From assembly GCF_016894385.1 (NCBI RefSeq), contig NZ_CP069812.1, positions 2,728,001 to 2,792,000 of the forward strand: 64,000 nucleotides of DNA, in the 5' to 3' direction. Source of the DNA: Cupriavidus oxalaticus. Lineage in GTDB: Bacteria; Pseudomonadota; Gammaproteobacteria; Burkholderiales; Burkholderiaceae. The notes under the pieces are model-generated. The model was given only the letters and a program-made list of their open reading frames with translations, was not told the origin of the DNA and ran no database searches. The position numbers were made by a program, and so were the translations under genes. The first letter of the stretch is position 1, and each line of letters begins with the position of its first letter. Below, piece after piece: positions 29,959-38,533 of this stretch.

Positions 29959-32775
29959 TCAGTGCGCTTCTTCCCAGTTGGCGCCGCTGCCCACCTCGGC
30001 CACCAGCGGCACGCGCAACTGCGCCACCGTGCACATCAGCTCCGGCAGGCGCGCCTTCACCAGCTCCAGCTCATGCTCGGGCACTTCCAGCACCAGTTCA
30101 TCGTGCACCTGCATGATCTGGCGCGTCTGCAGCCCGTCGCGCTCCAGCCAGCCCTGCACCGCGATCATCGACAGCTTGATCAGGTCGGCGGCCGTGCCCT
30201 GCATCGGCGCGTTGATGGCGGCACGCTCGGCGGCCTGGCGGCGCGGGCCGCTGCCGCCGTTGATATCCGGCAGCCACAGCCGGCGGCCGAACACGGTCTC
30301 GACATAGCCTTGCTCGCGCGCGGTCTGCCGGGTTTCTTCCATGTAGTGCGCCACGCCCGGGTAGCGCATGAAGTAGCGGTCGATATAGTGCTTGGCCGCC
30401 TCTCGCTCGATGCCCAGGTTGCTGGCCAGCCCGAACGCGCTCATGCCGTAGATCAGGCCGAAGTTGATGACCTTGGCATAGCGGCGCTGCTCGCTGCTGA
30501 CCGCGTCGCGCGCCACGCCGAAGATCTCGGCGGCGGTGGCGCGGTGGATGTCCTCGCCATTGGCGAAGGCGCGCAGCAGGTTCTCGTCGCCCGAGATATG
30601 GGCCATGATGCGCAGCTCGATCTGCGAGTAGTCGGCCGACACGATCACGCTGCCCGGCTCGGCGATAAAGGCTTCGCGGATGCGGCGGCCTTCCTCGGTG
30701 CGCACCGGGATGTTCTGCAGGTTGGGGTCGGTCGATGCCAGCCGGCCCGTCACCGCGGTCGCTTGCCCATAGCTGGTGTGCACGCGGCCGGTGCGCGCAT
30801 TGACCATCCTGGGCAGCTTGTCGGTGTAGGTGGACTTGAGCTTGGCCAGGCCGCGGTAGTCGAGCAGCAGCTTGGGCAGCGGGTAGTCCTCGGCCAGCTT
30901 CTGCAGCACCTCTTCGTCGGTCGACGGTGCGCCGCTGGCGGTCTTCTTCACCACCGGCAGCTTCATCTGGTTGAACAGGATCTCGCCGATCTGCTTGGGC
31001 GAACCCAGGTTGAACGGCTGGCCCGCGGCCTCGTAGGCGGACTGCTCCAGCGCCAGCATGCGCTGGCCCAGCTCGGCGCTCTGCGCGGCCAGGCGTTCGG
31101 CGTCGATCAGCACGCCGTTGCGCTCGATCTTCTGCAGCACCACCGAGACCGGCATCTCGATCTCTTCGTACACGCGGCGCAGCCCTGCGGCGGCTTCCAC
31201 CTGCGGCATCATCTTGCGGTGCAGGCGCAGCGTCACGTCGGCGTCTTCGGCGGCGTACTCGGTGGCGCGCGCCAGGTCGATCTGGTCGAAGCAGATCTGG
31301 CCGGCACCCTTGCCGCACACTTCTTCGTAGGTGATGGTCTTCAGGCTGAGCAGCCGCTCGGCCAGGCTGTCCATGCCGTGGTTGCGGTGCGAGGCCAGCA
31401 CGTAGCTCTGCAGCATGGTGTCGTGCGCCACGCCGCGCAGCGTCACGCCGTGGTTGGCGAAGACGTGGATGTCGTATTTCAGGTTCTGGCCGAGCTTGGG
31501 GCGGCTGGCGTCCTCGAGCCAGGCGCGCATGCGCTCCAGCACGAATTCGCGCGAGAGCTGGCCATGCTCGGGCAGGCCGGCCACGTCGGGGCCGCGGTGC
31601 GCCACGGGGATGTAGCAGGCTTCGCCCGGCGTCGCCGACAAGGAGATGCCGACCAGCTGCGCCTGCATCGGGTCGAGCGAATCGGTCTCGGTATCGATCG
31701 CCACCAGCGGCGCGGCCTCGATGCGCCGCATCCAGTCGTCCAGCACGCCCTGGGTGGTGACCGTCTCGTAGCGGATCTCGGTCGGCGCACTGTCTTCTGT
31801 TGCCTGGACCGCACTGCCTGCGGCTGCCGCCGGCGCATCGAACAGGCCGCCCTGCGACGGCGCCGCGGCCGCGCGGGCGCGGGCCTGCGCGCGCGCGTCG
31901 GGCAAGCGTTCGCCCGTGGCTTCGCGCAGCCAGGTCTTGAAGCCGTAGCGCTGGAAGAAGTCGACCAGCTTGTCCTTGTCCTCGCCGGTCTCGCGCAGCG
32001 CATGGAAGTCAGCCACGGACTTGCTCAGGTCGCAGTCGGTCTTGACCGTCACCAGCCGGCGCGCCATCGGCAGCCAGTCGAGCGTGTTGCGCAGGTTCTC
32101 GCCGACCACGCCCTTCATGCCCGGCGCGGCGGCCATCACGCCGTCGAGCGAGCCATGCTCGGCCAGCCATTTGACCGCGGTCTTGGGACCCACCTTGGGC
32201 ACGCCGGGGACGTTGTCGACCGCATCGCCAATCAGCGACAGGTAGTCGATGATGCGCTCGGGCGGCACGCCGAACTTGGCCGCCACGCCCGGGGGATCGA
32301 GCACTTCGCCGCTCATGGTGTTGACCAGCGTGACCTGGTCGTTGACCAGCTGCGCCAGGTCCTTGTCGCCGGTGGATACGACCGTACGCACGCCCTGCTC
32401 GGTGGCCTGGCGCGACAGCGTGCCGATCACGTCGTCGGCCTCGACGCCGTCCACCACCACGATCGGCCAGCCCAGCGCGCGCACGGCCTCGTGGATCGGC
32501 TCGATCTGGCGGGCCAGGTCTTCCGGCATGGACGGGCGGTGTTCCTTGTAGGCCGGATACATGTCGTCGCGGAAGGTCTTGCCCTTTGCGTCGAACACGC
32601 AGGCGCTATACTCTGCCGGGTAATCGTTGCGCAGCTTGCGCAGCATGTTGATCATGCCGTAGATTGCCCCTGTGGGCAGACCCTCTCCATTCCTCAGGTC
32701 CGGCAGTGCGTGATAAGCGCGATACAAATAGCTCGATCCGTCGACGAGCAAGAGTGTTTTTGGACTATCCGACAT
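29959..32775 (-). CDS. polA: DNA polymerase I
   Basis: The gap-filling and Okazaki-processing polymerase, 938 residues. The 5' nuclease domain covers about 1-290 (LLLVDGSSYLYRAYHALPDL, then VSTGDKDLAQLV). The 3'-5' exonuclease domain keeps its first catalytic pair in VAIDTETDSLDP, so proofreading is probably retained. The polymerase domain has motif A DYSQIELRI, motif B in RRYAKVINFGLIYG and motif C QVHDELVLE. The start at 32775 (MSDSPK) is taken; an ATG two codons upstream at 32781 also fits. The open frame extends far upstream but is antisense to the LOG gene. Confidence 0.96.
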   Translation of the reverse strand: MSDSPKTLLLVDGSSYLYRAYHALPDLRNGEGLPTGAIYGMINMLRKLRNDYPAEYSACVFDAKGKTFRDDMYPAYKEHRPSMPEDLARQIEPIHEAVRALGWPIVVVDGVEADDVIGTLSRQATEQGVRTVVSTGDKDLAQLVNDQVTLVNTMSGEVLDPPGVAAKFGVPPERIIDYLSLIGDAVDNVPGVPKVGPKTAVKWLAEHGSLDGVMAAAPGMKGVVGENLRNTLDWLPMARRLVTVKTDCDLSKSVADFHALRETGEDKDKLVDFFQRYGFKTWLREATGERLPDARAQARARAAAAPSQGGLFDAPAAAAGSAVQATEDSAPTEIRYETVTTQGVLDDWMRRIEAAPLVAIDTETDSLDPMQAQLVGISLSATPGEACYIPVAHRGPDVAGLPEHGQLSREFVLERMRAWLEDASRPKLGQNLKYDIHVFANHGVTLRGVAHDTMLQSYVLASHRNHGMDSLAERLLSLKTITYEEVCGKGAGQICFDQIDLARATEYAAEDADVTLRLHRKMMPQVEAAAGLRRVYEEIEMPVSVVLQKIERNGVLIDAERLAAQSAELGQRMLALEQSAYEAAGQPFNLGSPKQIGEILFNQMKLPVVKKTASGAPSTDEEVLQKLAEDYPLPKLLLDYRGLAKLKSTYTDKLPRMVNARTGRVHTSYGQATAVTGRLASTDPNLQNIPVRTEEGRRIREAFIAEPGSVIVSADYSQIELRIMAHISGDENLLRAFANGEDIHRATAAEIFGVARDAVSSEQRRYAKVINFGLIYGMSAFGLASNLGIEREAAKHYIDRYFMRYPGVAHYMEETRQTAREQGYVETVFGRRLWLPDINGGSGPRRQAAERAAINAPMQGTAADLIKLSMIAVQGWLERDGLQTRQIMQVHDELVLEVPEHELELVKARLPELMCTVAQLRVPLVAEVGSGANWEEAH

Positions 32776-32779
32776 TCCC

Positions 32780-33727
32780 ATGGACTCAAAATTGACTGGT
32801 GCCGCTGCGGGCGGTGCGTCGACCGCCCCCCTCGCTGATCCGGATGTTTCCGATATCTCCGGTGATACCGTACAACCCCCGCCGGAGGCCGCTTCCGAAC
32901 ACGCGGCGGCGGTAGCTGCCGCGGCCGATGCTGCGGCCGCTGGCCATCCGCCCGAAGTGGCAGCTGAAAAAGCCGCCGCCGCCGCCGCGCGCGCCAATCC
33001 GCGCAAGATGATCCCCAGCCTGCGTGCGCTGGCCGACGAAGACCGCGCTACCGCAAAGAAGGCGCGCGCATCGTGGCAAATGTTCACGATTATGGCAGAG
33101 TTCATCGAGGCGACCGAGTACCTTTCGGAGATCCGCCCGGCCGTGTCGATCTACGGCAGCGCGCGCCTGCGCGAGGATTCGCCCTACTACCAGCGCACCA
33201 TCGAGATCGCGCGGCTGTTCTCCGATGCCGGCTTTGCCGTCATCTCCGGCGGCGGCCCCGGCATCATGGAAGCGGCCAACAAGGGCGCGCACGCCGGCAA
33301 GTCGGCCAGCGTGGGCCTGAACATCGAACTGCCGCACGAGCAGCAGGGCAATCCGTACCAGGACATTGCCATGCGCTTCCGCCACTTCTTCACGCGCAAG
33401 GTCACCTTCGTCAAGAACTCGGACGCGTTCATCGTGATGCCGGGCGGCTTCGGCACGCTGGACGAGCTGGCCGAGGTGCTGACGCTGGTGCAGACCGGCA
33501 AGTCGCGCTCGGTGCCGGTGGTCATGTTCGGCAGCCGCTTCTGGAAGGGCCTGCTGGACTGGTTCCGCTTCACGCTGCTGCCGATGGGCCTGATCGCCGA
33601 ACACGACCTCGACCTGATGAAGATCGTCGACGAACCGCATGAAGTGCTCGAAGCGGTCTACGACTACTACGAGCGCCGTGGCGGCGACAAGCCGATCCCG
33701 CCCAAGGAAGAGATGTTCTACCTGTAA
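32780..33727 (+). CDS. LOG-family protein (TIGR00730, phosphoribohydrolase fold)
   Basis: A Rossmann-fold protein with the nucleotide motif PGGFGTLDE and upstream SGGGPGIMEAANKGA, which define the LOG/YgdH family of nucleoside 5'-monophosphate phosphoribohydrolases once called lysine decarboxylases. As given, residues 1-76 are an Ala/Pro-rich, likely disordered extension. The recognisable protein starts at RKMIPSLRALADEDRATAKK, so the ATG at 33008 is a credible alternative (239 residues). With the long form, the start codon overlaps the polA start head to head. The long form is written here because the frame is open and GC-biased throughout. Confidence 0.85.
   Translation: MDSKLTGAAAGGASTAPLADPDVSDISGDTVQPPPEAASEHAAAVAAAADAAAAGHPPEVAAEKAAAAAARANPRKMIPSLRALADEDRATAKKARASWQMFTIMAEFIEATEYLSEIRPAVSIYGSARLREDSPYYQRTIEIARLFSDAGFAVISGGGPGIMEAANKGAHAGKSASVGLNIELPHEQQGNPYQDIAMRFRHFFTRKVTFVKNSDAFIVMPGGFGTLDELAEVLTLVQTGKSRSVPVVMFGSRFWKGLLDWFRFTLLPMGLIAEHDLDLMKIVDEPHEVLEAVYDYYERRGGDKPIPPKEEMFYL
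32848..32876 (+). promoter_or_regulatory. Possible internal promoter of the LOG gene
   Basis: TTCCGA, a 17-base spacer and TACAAC. If used, transcription would begin near 32883, too late for the ATG at 32780 but suited to the one at 33008. Confidence 0.25.
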
Positions 33728-33938
33728 GCGCGCCGCCCCAAGCCACGCGTCCGGCACACCGGGCGTTGCGCGGGTGCGCCGCGGGGCACGGGCCGGCCTC
33801 CGGGCACGGCAGAATTGCTAGAATGGAACCTGTCCGTTCTGCCAAGCCCGGCGCCGCCGGGTTGCAGCCAACCGCCGCATGCCGCGGCGCCGCCCCTTAT
33901 TGCCCTTATGGCGCGGCGACGCCGCACAGGAGCCCCTG

Positions 33939-34352
33939 ATGACCTCCCGTTCCACCCGGTCGTGCCGTTCTGCCCGGCCCGAAGACCCCCTGCCCGCAGG
34001 CCTGCGCCTGGTGGCCGCAGCCGTCGCCGCATTCGCGCTGGCGGCGCCCGTGCTGGCCCAGGGCAACCAGGAAAGCAGCGCACTGACGCAGCAGGAACTG
34101 AACCAGATCAACAACCAGCCGATCGCGCCGGCAGCCAAGACGCAGCTGAACCAGCCGCGCCAGCCGAGCTTCCAGCTCAACGAGCGCGACGGCACGCAGG
34201 TGCGCGAGTACCGCGACAAGGGCCGGGCTACCGATATCCAGGTCAAGTCCGGCTTCGGCACCAGGTACGAGATGAGCAAGCCGGAGGACAGCTCGCCGCG
34301 GATCCGCGAGCACGATGTCAACCGCGTGCCCTCGGTCAACCTGAAGTTCTGA
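33939..34352 (+). CDS. Exported DUF2782-like protein
   Basis: A 137-residue protein. A signal peptide is likely: the segment [16 protein letters not shown] (about residues 26-41) ends in an AxA-type cleavage site, although the N-region before it is long. The mature part contains [19 protein letters not shown], which fits the DUF2782 pattern (a short beta-sheet domain). A DUF2782 gene between polA and thrB is also found in pseudomonads, and the order is the same here, which supports the call. AGGAG lies seven bases before the ATG. Function unknown. Confidence 0.75.
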   Translation: MTSRSTRSCRSARPEDPLPAGLRLVAAAVAAFALAAPVLAQGNQESSALTQQELNQINNQPIAPAAKTQLNQPRQPSFQLNERDGTQVREYRDKGRATDIQVKSGFGTRYEMSKPEDSSPRIREHDVNRVPSVNLKF

Positions 34353-34494
34353 CCACGCAAGCGCCCTGCCGCAACGGCGGCGGGACGCTGACCCACGGCC
34401 CGGCGTGAGCGGGCCGCGCCGGCCCTCCGGCAGTCATGCCGCGGCGGCGGCCCTGGTTTTGCCGCCGCTTTCCGATTCGCTTCACACAACGAGT

Positions 34495-35487
34495 ATGGCC
34501 GTATTCACCACGGTCTCGCAGGACGAGATCGCCAGCTGGCTGCTTGATTTCGACCTTGGCGAAGTGCGCGAACTGCGCGGCATCGCCTCGGGCATCGAGA
34601 ACAGCAATTTCTTCCTTACCATGGAGCAGGATGGCCAGGCACGCCAGTACGTGCTGACCATCTTCGAGCGGCTGTCGTTCGCGCAGCTGCCCTATTACCT
34701 GCACCTGATGGCGCACCTGGCCGAGCGCGGCATCCGCGTGCCGGCGCCGATCCCCGCGCGCGACGGCGAGATCCTGCGCCCGCTCAAGGGCAAGCCCGCC
34801 ACCATCGTCACGCGCCTGCCCGGCGCCTCGCAGCTGGCGCCGGACGCGCAGCACTGCGCCGAGGTGGGCGACATGCTGGCGCGCATGCACCTGGCCGGCC
34901 AGGACTACCCGCGCCGCCAGCCCAACCTGCGCAGCCTGGCCTGGTGGCAGCAGACCGAGCCCGAGGTCCTGCCCTTCCTCGATGCCGGCCAGCGCGCGCT
35001 GCTGCAACAGGAAATCGCCCATCAGGCCGCGTTCTTCGCCAGCGCGGACTACGCCAGCCTGGGCGAAGGCCCCTGCCACTGCGACCTGTTCCGCGACAAC
35101 GTGCTGTTCGAGGAAGACGGCAGCGGACGCCACCGTCTCGGCGGCTTCTTCGATTTCTACTTTGCCGGCAACGACAAGTGGCTGTTCGACCTGGCGGTCA
35201 CCGTCAACGACTGGTGCATCGACCTGGCCAGCGGCGAACTCGACCACGCGCGGGCGCAGGCAATGCTGCGGGCTTATCATGCGGTCAGGCCGCTGACCGG
35301 CACCGAGGCCGCGCACTGGCAGGACATGCTGCGCGCCGGCGCGCTGCGCTTCTGGGTGTCGCGGCTGTGGGATTTCTACCTGCCGCGCGAAGCCGACATG
35401 CTGCAGCCGCACGATCCCACCCATTTCGAACGCATCCTGCGCCGGCGCCTGGACGCCAGTCCCGCGCACCCGCTCCCCTGGATCTGA
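34495..35487 (+). CDS. thrB: Homoserine kinase, ThrB type II
   Basis: Phosphorylates L-homoserine in threonine synthesis. This 330-residue enzyme belongs to the APH-like kinase fold rather than the GHMP kinases of enterobacteria. [15 protein letters not shown] is the nucleotide-binding part, and [13 protein letters not shown] is the catalytic loop with the catalytic Asp and the Mg-binding Asn; [18 protein letters not shown] carries the second metal Asp. The start MAVFTTVS is family-typical. The next gene starts seven bases after its stop. Confidence 0.94.
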   Translation: MAVFTTVSQDEIASWLLDFDLGEVRELRGIASGIENSNFFLTMEQDGQARQYVLTIFERLSFAQLPYYLHLMAHLAERGIRVPAPIPARDGEILRPLKGKPATIVTRLPGASQLAPDAQHCAEVGDMLARMHLAGQDYPRRQPNLRSLAWWQQTEPEVLPFLDAGQRALLQQEIAHQAAFFASADYASLGEGPCHCDLFRDNVLFEEDGSGRHRLGGFFDFYFAGNDKWLFDLAVTVNDWCIDLASGELDHARAQAMLRAYHAVRPLTGTEAAHWQDMLRAGALRFWVSRLWDFYLPREADMLQPHDPTHFERILRRRLDASPAHPLPWI

Positions 35488-35493
35488 TCCGTC

Positions 35494-36291
35494 ATGCAAC
35501 TACTGGAAGTTCCTGCCAAGGAAGGCTACGTCTGGTTCCGCCAGGGTATCTGGCTGTTCCGCAAGAATCCGCTGACTTTCCTGATGCTGCTGTTCATCTA
35601 CCTGATCGCCGCGCAGCTGGCCATCGTGGTGCCGCTGATCGGCATCATCGCGCTGCTGGTGGTCACGCCGGGCCTTTCGGTCGGCGTGATGACCGCGTGC
35701 CGCGACGTGATCCAGAACAAGCGCGTGCTGCCCACGGTGCTGCTGGCGGGCTTTCGCGCCAACGGCAAGGAAGCGACGCGCAGCCTGCTGGTGCTGGGGG
35801 GCATCTACGCCGGGCTGGTGTTCGTGCTGGGGCTGATCGCCGGCTCGGTGGTCGACATGAGCGCGCTGGTGCCGATCGTGCTGAAGGAAGAAGCGCCCTC
35901 GGCCGAAGCGGTGCGGCAGCTGTACTACGCGATGATGATCGGCGCGCTGCTGTACACGCCGATCGCGATGATGTTCTGGTTCGCGCCGCTGCTGGCGGCC
36001 TGGCACGGCGTGCCGCCGGTCAAGGCGCTGTTCTTCAGCTGGACCGCGTGCTGGCGCAACCGTGGCGCGTTCTTTACCTACATCGTGCTGTTCGCGATGC
36101 TGCTCGTGGCGATCCCGTTTTTCCTGGAAGCGGTGTTCAGCGCGTTCGGGGCGGAGACGGTGCTGTCGTTCCTGGTGACGCCGTATTCGCTGCTGATGCT
36201 GGCGATCTTGTATTGCTCGTTCTATGCGACGTACCGCGGTTGCTTCAACGTGACGCCGCCGGGCGTGGAGCCGACGGCGCCGGCGGTCTAA
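35494..36291 (+). CDS. BPSS1780-type membrane protein
   Basis: A 265-residue protein with six or so hydrophobic segments (near 30-60, 100-120, 145-170, 190-215, 220-245) and a conserved N-terminus, LLEVPAKEGYVWFRQGIWLF. This matches a betaproteobacterial family named after Burkholderia BPSS1780; no function is known. It follows thrB by seven bases and probably shares its transcript. Its natural terminator downstream has been split by an insertion sequence. Confidence 0.82.
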   Translation: MQLLEVPAKEGYVWFRQGIWLFRKNPLTFLMLLFIYLIAAQLAIVVPLIGIIALLVVTPGLSVGVMTACRDVIQNKRVLPTVLLAGFRANGKEATRSLLVLGGIYAGLVFVLGLIAGSVVDMSALVPIVLKEEAPSAEAVRQLYYAMMIGALLYTPIAMMFWFAPLLAAWHGVPPVKALFFSWTACWRNRGAFFTYIVLFAMLLVAIPFFLEAVFSAFGAETVLSFLVTPYSLLMLAILYCSFYATYRGCFNVTPPGVEPTAPAV

Positions 36292-36300
36292 GGCCCCTGC

Positions 36301-36311
36301 CCCTCTCCCGC
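36301..36311. terminator. Left half of a terminator hairpin split by the IS element
   Basis: CCCTCTCCCGC here and GCGGGAGAGGG at 37576-37586 would form a perfect 11-bp stem with a 2-base loop if the IS and one copy of its target duplication were removed. It begins 10 bases after the BPSS1780-type gene. Confidence 0.7.
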
Positions 36312-36315
36312 AAGC
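36310..36315. repeat. Target site duplication of the IS, left copy
   Basis: GCAAGC directly precedes the left terminal repeat and recurs at 37572-37577 directly after the right one. The duplicate shows recent transposition rather than recombination. Confidence 0.8.
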
Positions 36316-37571
36316 TGTATAGACCGGGGACATGGGTAACACATGTGCCGGGACATGGGTAACAGTCCAGTCATCAGTTTAGTCGGCCTGCTGTAGGTCT
36401 ATTGTGGCCACCTTTTGATGGCAGAAGTAGACGTCAAAGGTGCCGTCCAGATCCACGCGAGGGCGCAACGCTACGGGCGTTCCGATCAAGGCTCGTCCGA
36501 CCCGGAACGTCTTTCCTCGGAAGCAGATGCGCCCACCGTCGCCTACCTTTCGCACGATGTCATCGCTGCCGTACTCGATGGGCGGGAGTTCGTGCGGCAT
36601 CGCCCGTGGACTAGGCGCATAGCGGCTTGCGGGTGTCTCCATATCCAGCGCGTGGTGTGGGCGCTTGAAGTTGTACACGTGGCGCCAATGGCTGAAGTGA
36701 TGCTGCGCATCATCCAGATCCCGGAAGCGCTGGTTGGCCAGCAGCTCTGCCTGCATGGTTCGATGGAAGCGCTCGTCCTTACCGTTGGTCTGAGGATGGC
36801 GAGGTCGGCTATGACTGAGCCGCACGCCCAGGCGAATCAGCCAAGCGCCCAACGTGGTAAGTGCCCGGGGCACCGGAGAACCCCAAGGTGGGCCATTGTC
36901 TGCATTGATCCGCTCGGGCAGCCCGTAGCGCGCGAACGCGTTCTCTAACGCTTCCTGTACGGATTCAAACTGTTCGTTGCCCAAGGCCCTGAGCAGCACA
37001 TTGAAGCGGGAGTGATCGTCCAAGACTGTGAGCGGATGGCACCGCTGCGTGTCGGTGGCGAAGTGGCCTTTAAAGTCAATTTGCCATAGTGCATTGGGCC
37101 GGTCGTGCTCGAAGCGCTGCCATGCTGTAGCGGCCGCACTGGCGGCCGGATCGATCAAGCCATGGCGGCGCAGCACCCAATTGACTGTGCTGGGAGCGAT
37201 TTGGACGCAGTGGTCACGTTCCAGCACGCGTGCGATCTTGCGGGCGCCCCAAGCCGAATGTTCGGCTCGTATCGCTAGCACGCTCTCTTCGACTGCCGCT
37301 GGAGTTCGGCCGGGAGAGCTATGTGGCCGCCGAGTTCGGTCGTCCAGATCTTCTCGGTTCAACCACTTGTAACCGGTCTTGCGACTGATGCAGAAGCGGC
37401 GGCAAAGCTCCGCAATATTGGCGTCCGCCTGGCGTGCCAGGCGGACGAACTCTTCTCTTTGCTGCTTCACGGTGATTTGGCTCCAGGGCAACGTTGTCCT
37501 CCCGCTGACTAAGCGGGAAAAGTGTTACCCATGTCCTGGCACACCTGTTACCTTTGTCCCCGGTCCATACA
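36316..37571 (-). mobile_element. IS481-family insertion sequence, complete
   Basis: A 1256-bp element starting TGTATAGACCGGGGACA and ending in its complement (TGTATGGACCGGGGACA read inward). The ends are 49-bp imperfect inverted repeats, 43 of 49 matching, at 36316-36364 and 37523-37571. Each end contains two copies of a GGGACATGGGTAACA-like word (the outer copy at the right end is diverged), plausible binding sites for the transposase. A 6-bp direct repeat flanks it. It encodes one intact transposase. TGT...ACA termini are typical for IS481. Confidence 0.93.
36379..37491 (-). CDS. IS481-family transposase
   Basis: A 370-residue DDE transposase. The N-terminus has a helix-turn-helix (NIAELCRRFCISRKTGYKWL, about 28-47) and a second HTH-like region to about residue 110. 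The RNase H-like catalytic domain carries WQIDFKGHF (first Asp), NADNGPPW (second Asp) and, about 35 residues later, GKDERFHRTM (Glu). The frame is uninterrupted, so the element may still move. Its stop lies 15 bases from the left inverted repeat. Confidence 0.94.
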   Translation of the reverse strand: MPWSQITVKQQREEFVRLARQADANIAELCRRFCISRKTGYKWLNREDLDDRTRRPHSSPGRTPAAVEESVLAIRAEHSAWGARKIARVLERDHCVQIAPSTVNWVLRRHGLIDPAASAAATAWQRFEHDRPNALWQIDFKGHFATDTQRCHPLTVLDDHSRFNVLLRALGNEQFESVQEALENAFARYGLPERINADNGPPWGSPVPRALTTLGAWLIRLGVRLSHSRPRHPQTNGKDERFHRTMQAELLANQRFRDLDDAQHHFSHWRHVYNFKRPHHALDMETPASRYAPSPRAMPHELPPIEYGSDDIVRKVGDGGRICFRGKTFRVGRALIGTPVALRPRVDLDGTFDVYFCHQKVATIDLQQAD

Positions 37572-37577
37572 GCAAGC
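37572..37577. repeat. Target site duplication of the IS, right copy
   Basis: GCAAGC, identical to 36310-36315; it also forms the start of the right half of the split hairpin. Confidence 0.8.
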
Positions 37578-37596
37578 GGGAGAGGGCGCAAACCCC

Positions 37597-38355
37597 CTAC
37601 TCCCCAAACGTCTTCACCATCGCGTCCGCCGCCATGCGCAGGTCGGGCACGAATCCCATCAGCCGGTCCATCGTCATCCGCGCCAGCGGCGCCTGCACCG
37701 CGATCGCCGCGCACGCGCGGCTGCGGTTGCGCATCACCGGCACCGCCACCGCGATCATCCCCTCAAGGTTTTCCTGGTTGTTGATGCCCAGGCGCCGCCG
37801 CCGCGTCTCTGCCAGTTCCGCATGCAGTGCGGCAGCGTCGGTGATGGTACGGGCCGAATGCGCCCGCAGCGGCAGGTTTGCCACCAGACGCTCGCGCTGC
37901 GCGCATGGCAGGAACGCCAGCAGCAGCTTGCCGCTGGCGGTGCAATGCAGCGGCACGCGCGAGCCCGGCTGCAGGTGCATGCGCAGCGGCCATTGCGTTT
38001 CCACCCGGTCCAGATAAACCACGTCGTCGCCCGACAGCATGGTCAGGTTGCAGGTCTCGCCGACCTTGTCGACCAGCTGCTGCAGGATCGCGTGGCGCGC
38101 CGCGGCCGGCCCCGCCTGCATCAGCACGTTGACCGCAAGCTGGCGCACGCGTGACGAACATTCGTAGCCAGGGCTGCCCGCCGTGCGCGATACCAGCCAG
38201 GTGCTTTCCAGCTGCTTGAGGATGCGGTGCACGGTCTGCTTGGGCAGTCCGATCTCCTCAACGATGGCGCACAGCGGCATGGGCCCGTCGGCGGCGGACA
38301 GGATCTCCAGGATGCGGAAGGCGCGCACCGCGGCGGCGTTCGAGTGATTGCTCAT
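37597..38355 (-). CDS. sauR: IclR family regulator, probable SauR
   Basis: A 252-residue regulator with an N-terminal winged HTH (AVRAFRILEILSAADGPMPL ... LPKQTVHRILKQLES, about 9-55) and an IclR effector domain (GDDVVYLDRVETQWPLRM, then CTASGKLLLAFL). In C. necator H16 the regulator of this type divergent to sauSTU is SauR. The gene order here is the same, so it should control sulfoacetate genes; the ligand is presumably sulfoacetate or a derivative. The 178-base gap to sauS holds two matching palindromes. A relict hairpin half and the IS lie just past its stop. Confidence 0.82.
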   Translation of the reverse strand: MSNHSNAAAVRAFRILEILSAADGPMPLCAIVEEIGLPKQTVHRILKQLESTWLVSRTAGSPGYECSSRVRQLAVNVLMQAGPAAARHAILQQLVDKVGETCNLTMLSGDDVVYLDRVETQWPLRMHLQPGSRVPLHCTASGKLLLAFLPCAQRERLVANLPLRAHSARTITDAAALHAELAETRRRRLGINNQENLEGMIAVAVPVMRNRSRACAAIAVQAPLARMTMDRLMGFVPDLRMAADAMVKTFGE

Positions 38356-38375
38356 GGGTGCAATTTAGCGGATTC

Positions 38376-38395
38376 CGGGACGCCATGGCGTCCCG
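38376..38395. promoter_or_regulatory. Candidate SauR operator 1
   Basis: CGGGACGCCATGGCGTCCCG is a perfect 20-bp palindrome, 20 bases from the sauR start codon. Its core is shared with the imperfect palindrome at 38450-38469. Confidence 0.5.
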
Positions 38396-38449
38396 AAAAC
38401 TGCGTTACCGGTTGCAGCCCGCAGCTGTGCTCGCGAAAGCGCACAAATT

Positions 38450-38469
38450 GGGACGGCATGCCTGTCCGG
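38450..38469. promoter_or_regulatory. Candidate SauR operator 2
   Basis: GGGACGGCATGCCTGTCCGG, centred on GCATGC, matches operator 1 at GGGACG-CATG-C-TCC. The centres are 73 bp apart, close to seven helical turns, so both would face the same side of the DNA. A TAGATT at 38476-38481 just downstream could be the sauS -10 box. Confidence 0.45.
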
Positions 38470-38533
38470 GTTCACTAGATTCGATCCGGGGCCGCCACGG
38501 CGGACCCACCCGATCCAACCCCGGAGCCGATCC

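Noticed and set aside
29962..32838. 958-codon frame antisense to polA
   Set aside because: No recognisable domain, repetitive His/Gln/Val/Gly composition; it mirrors the polA coding sequence.
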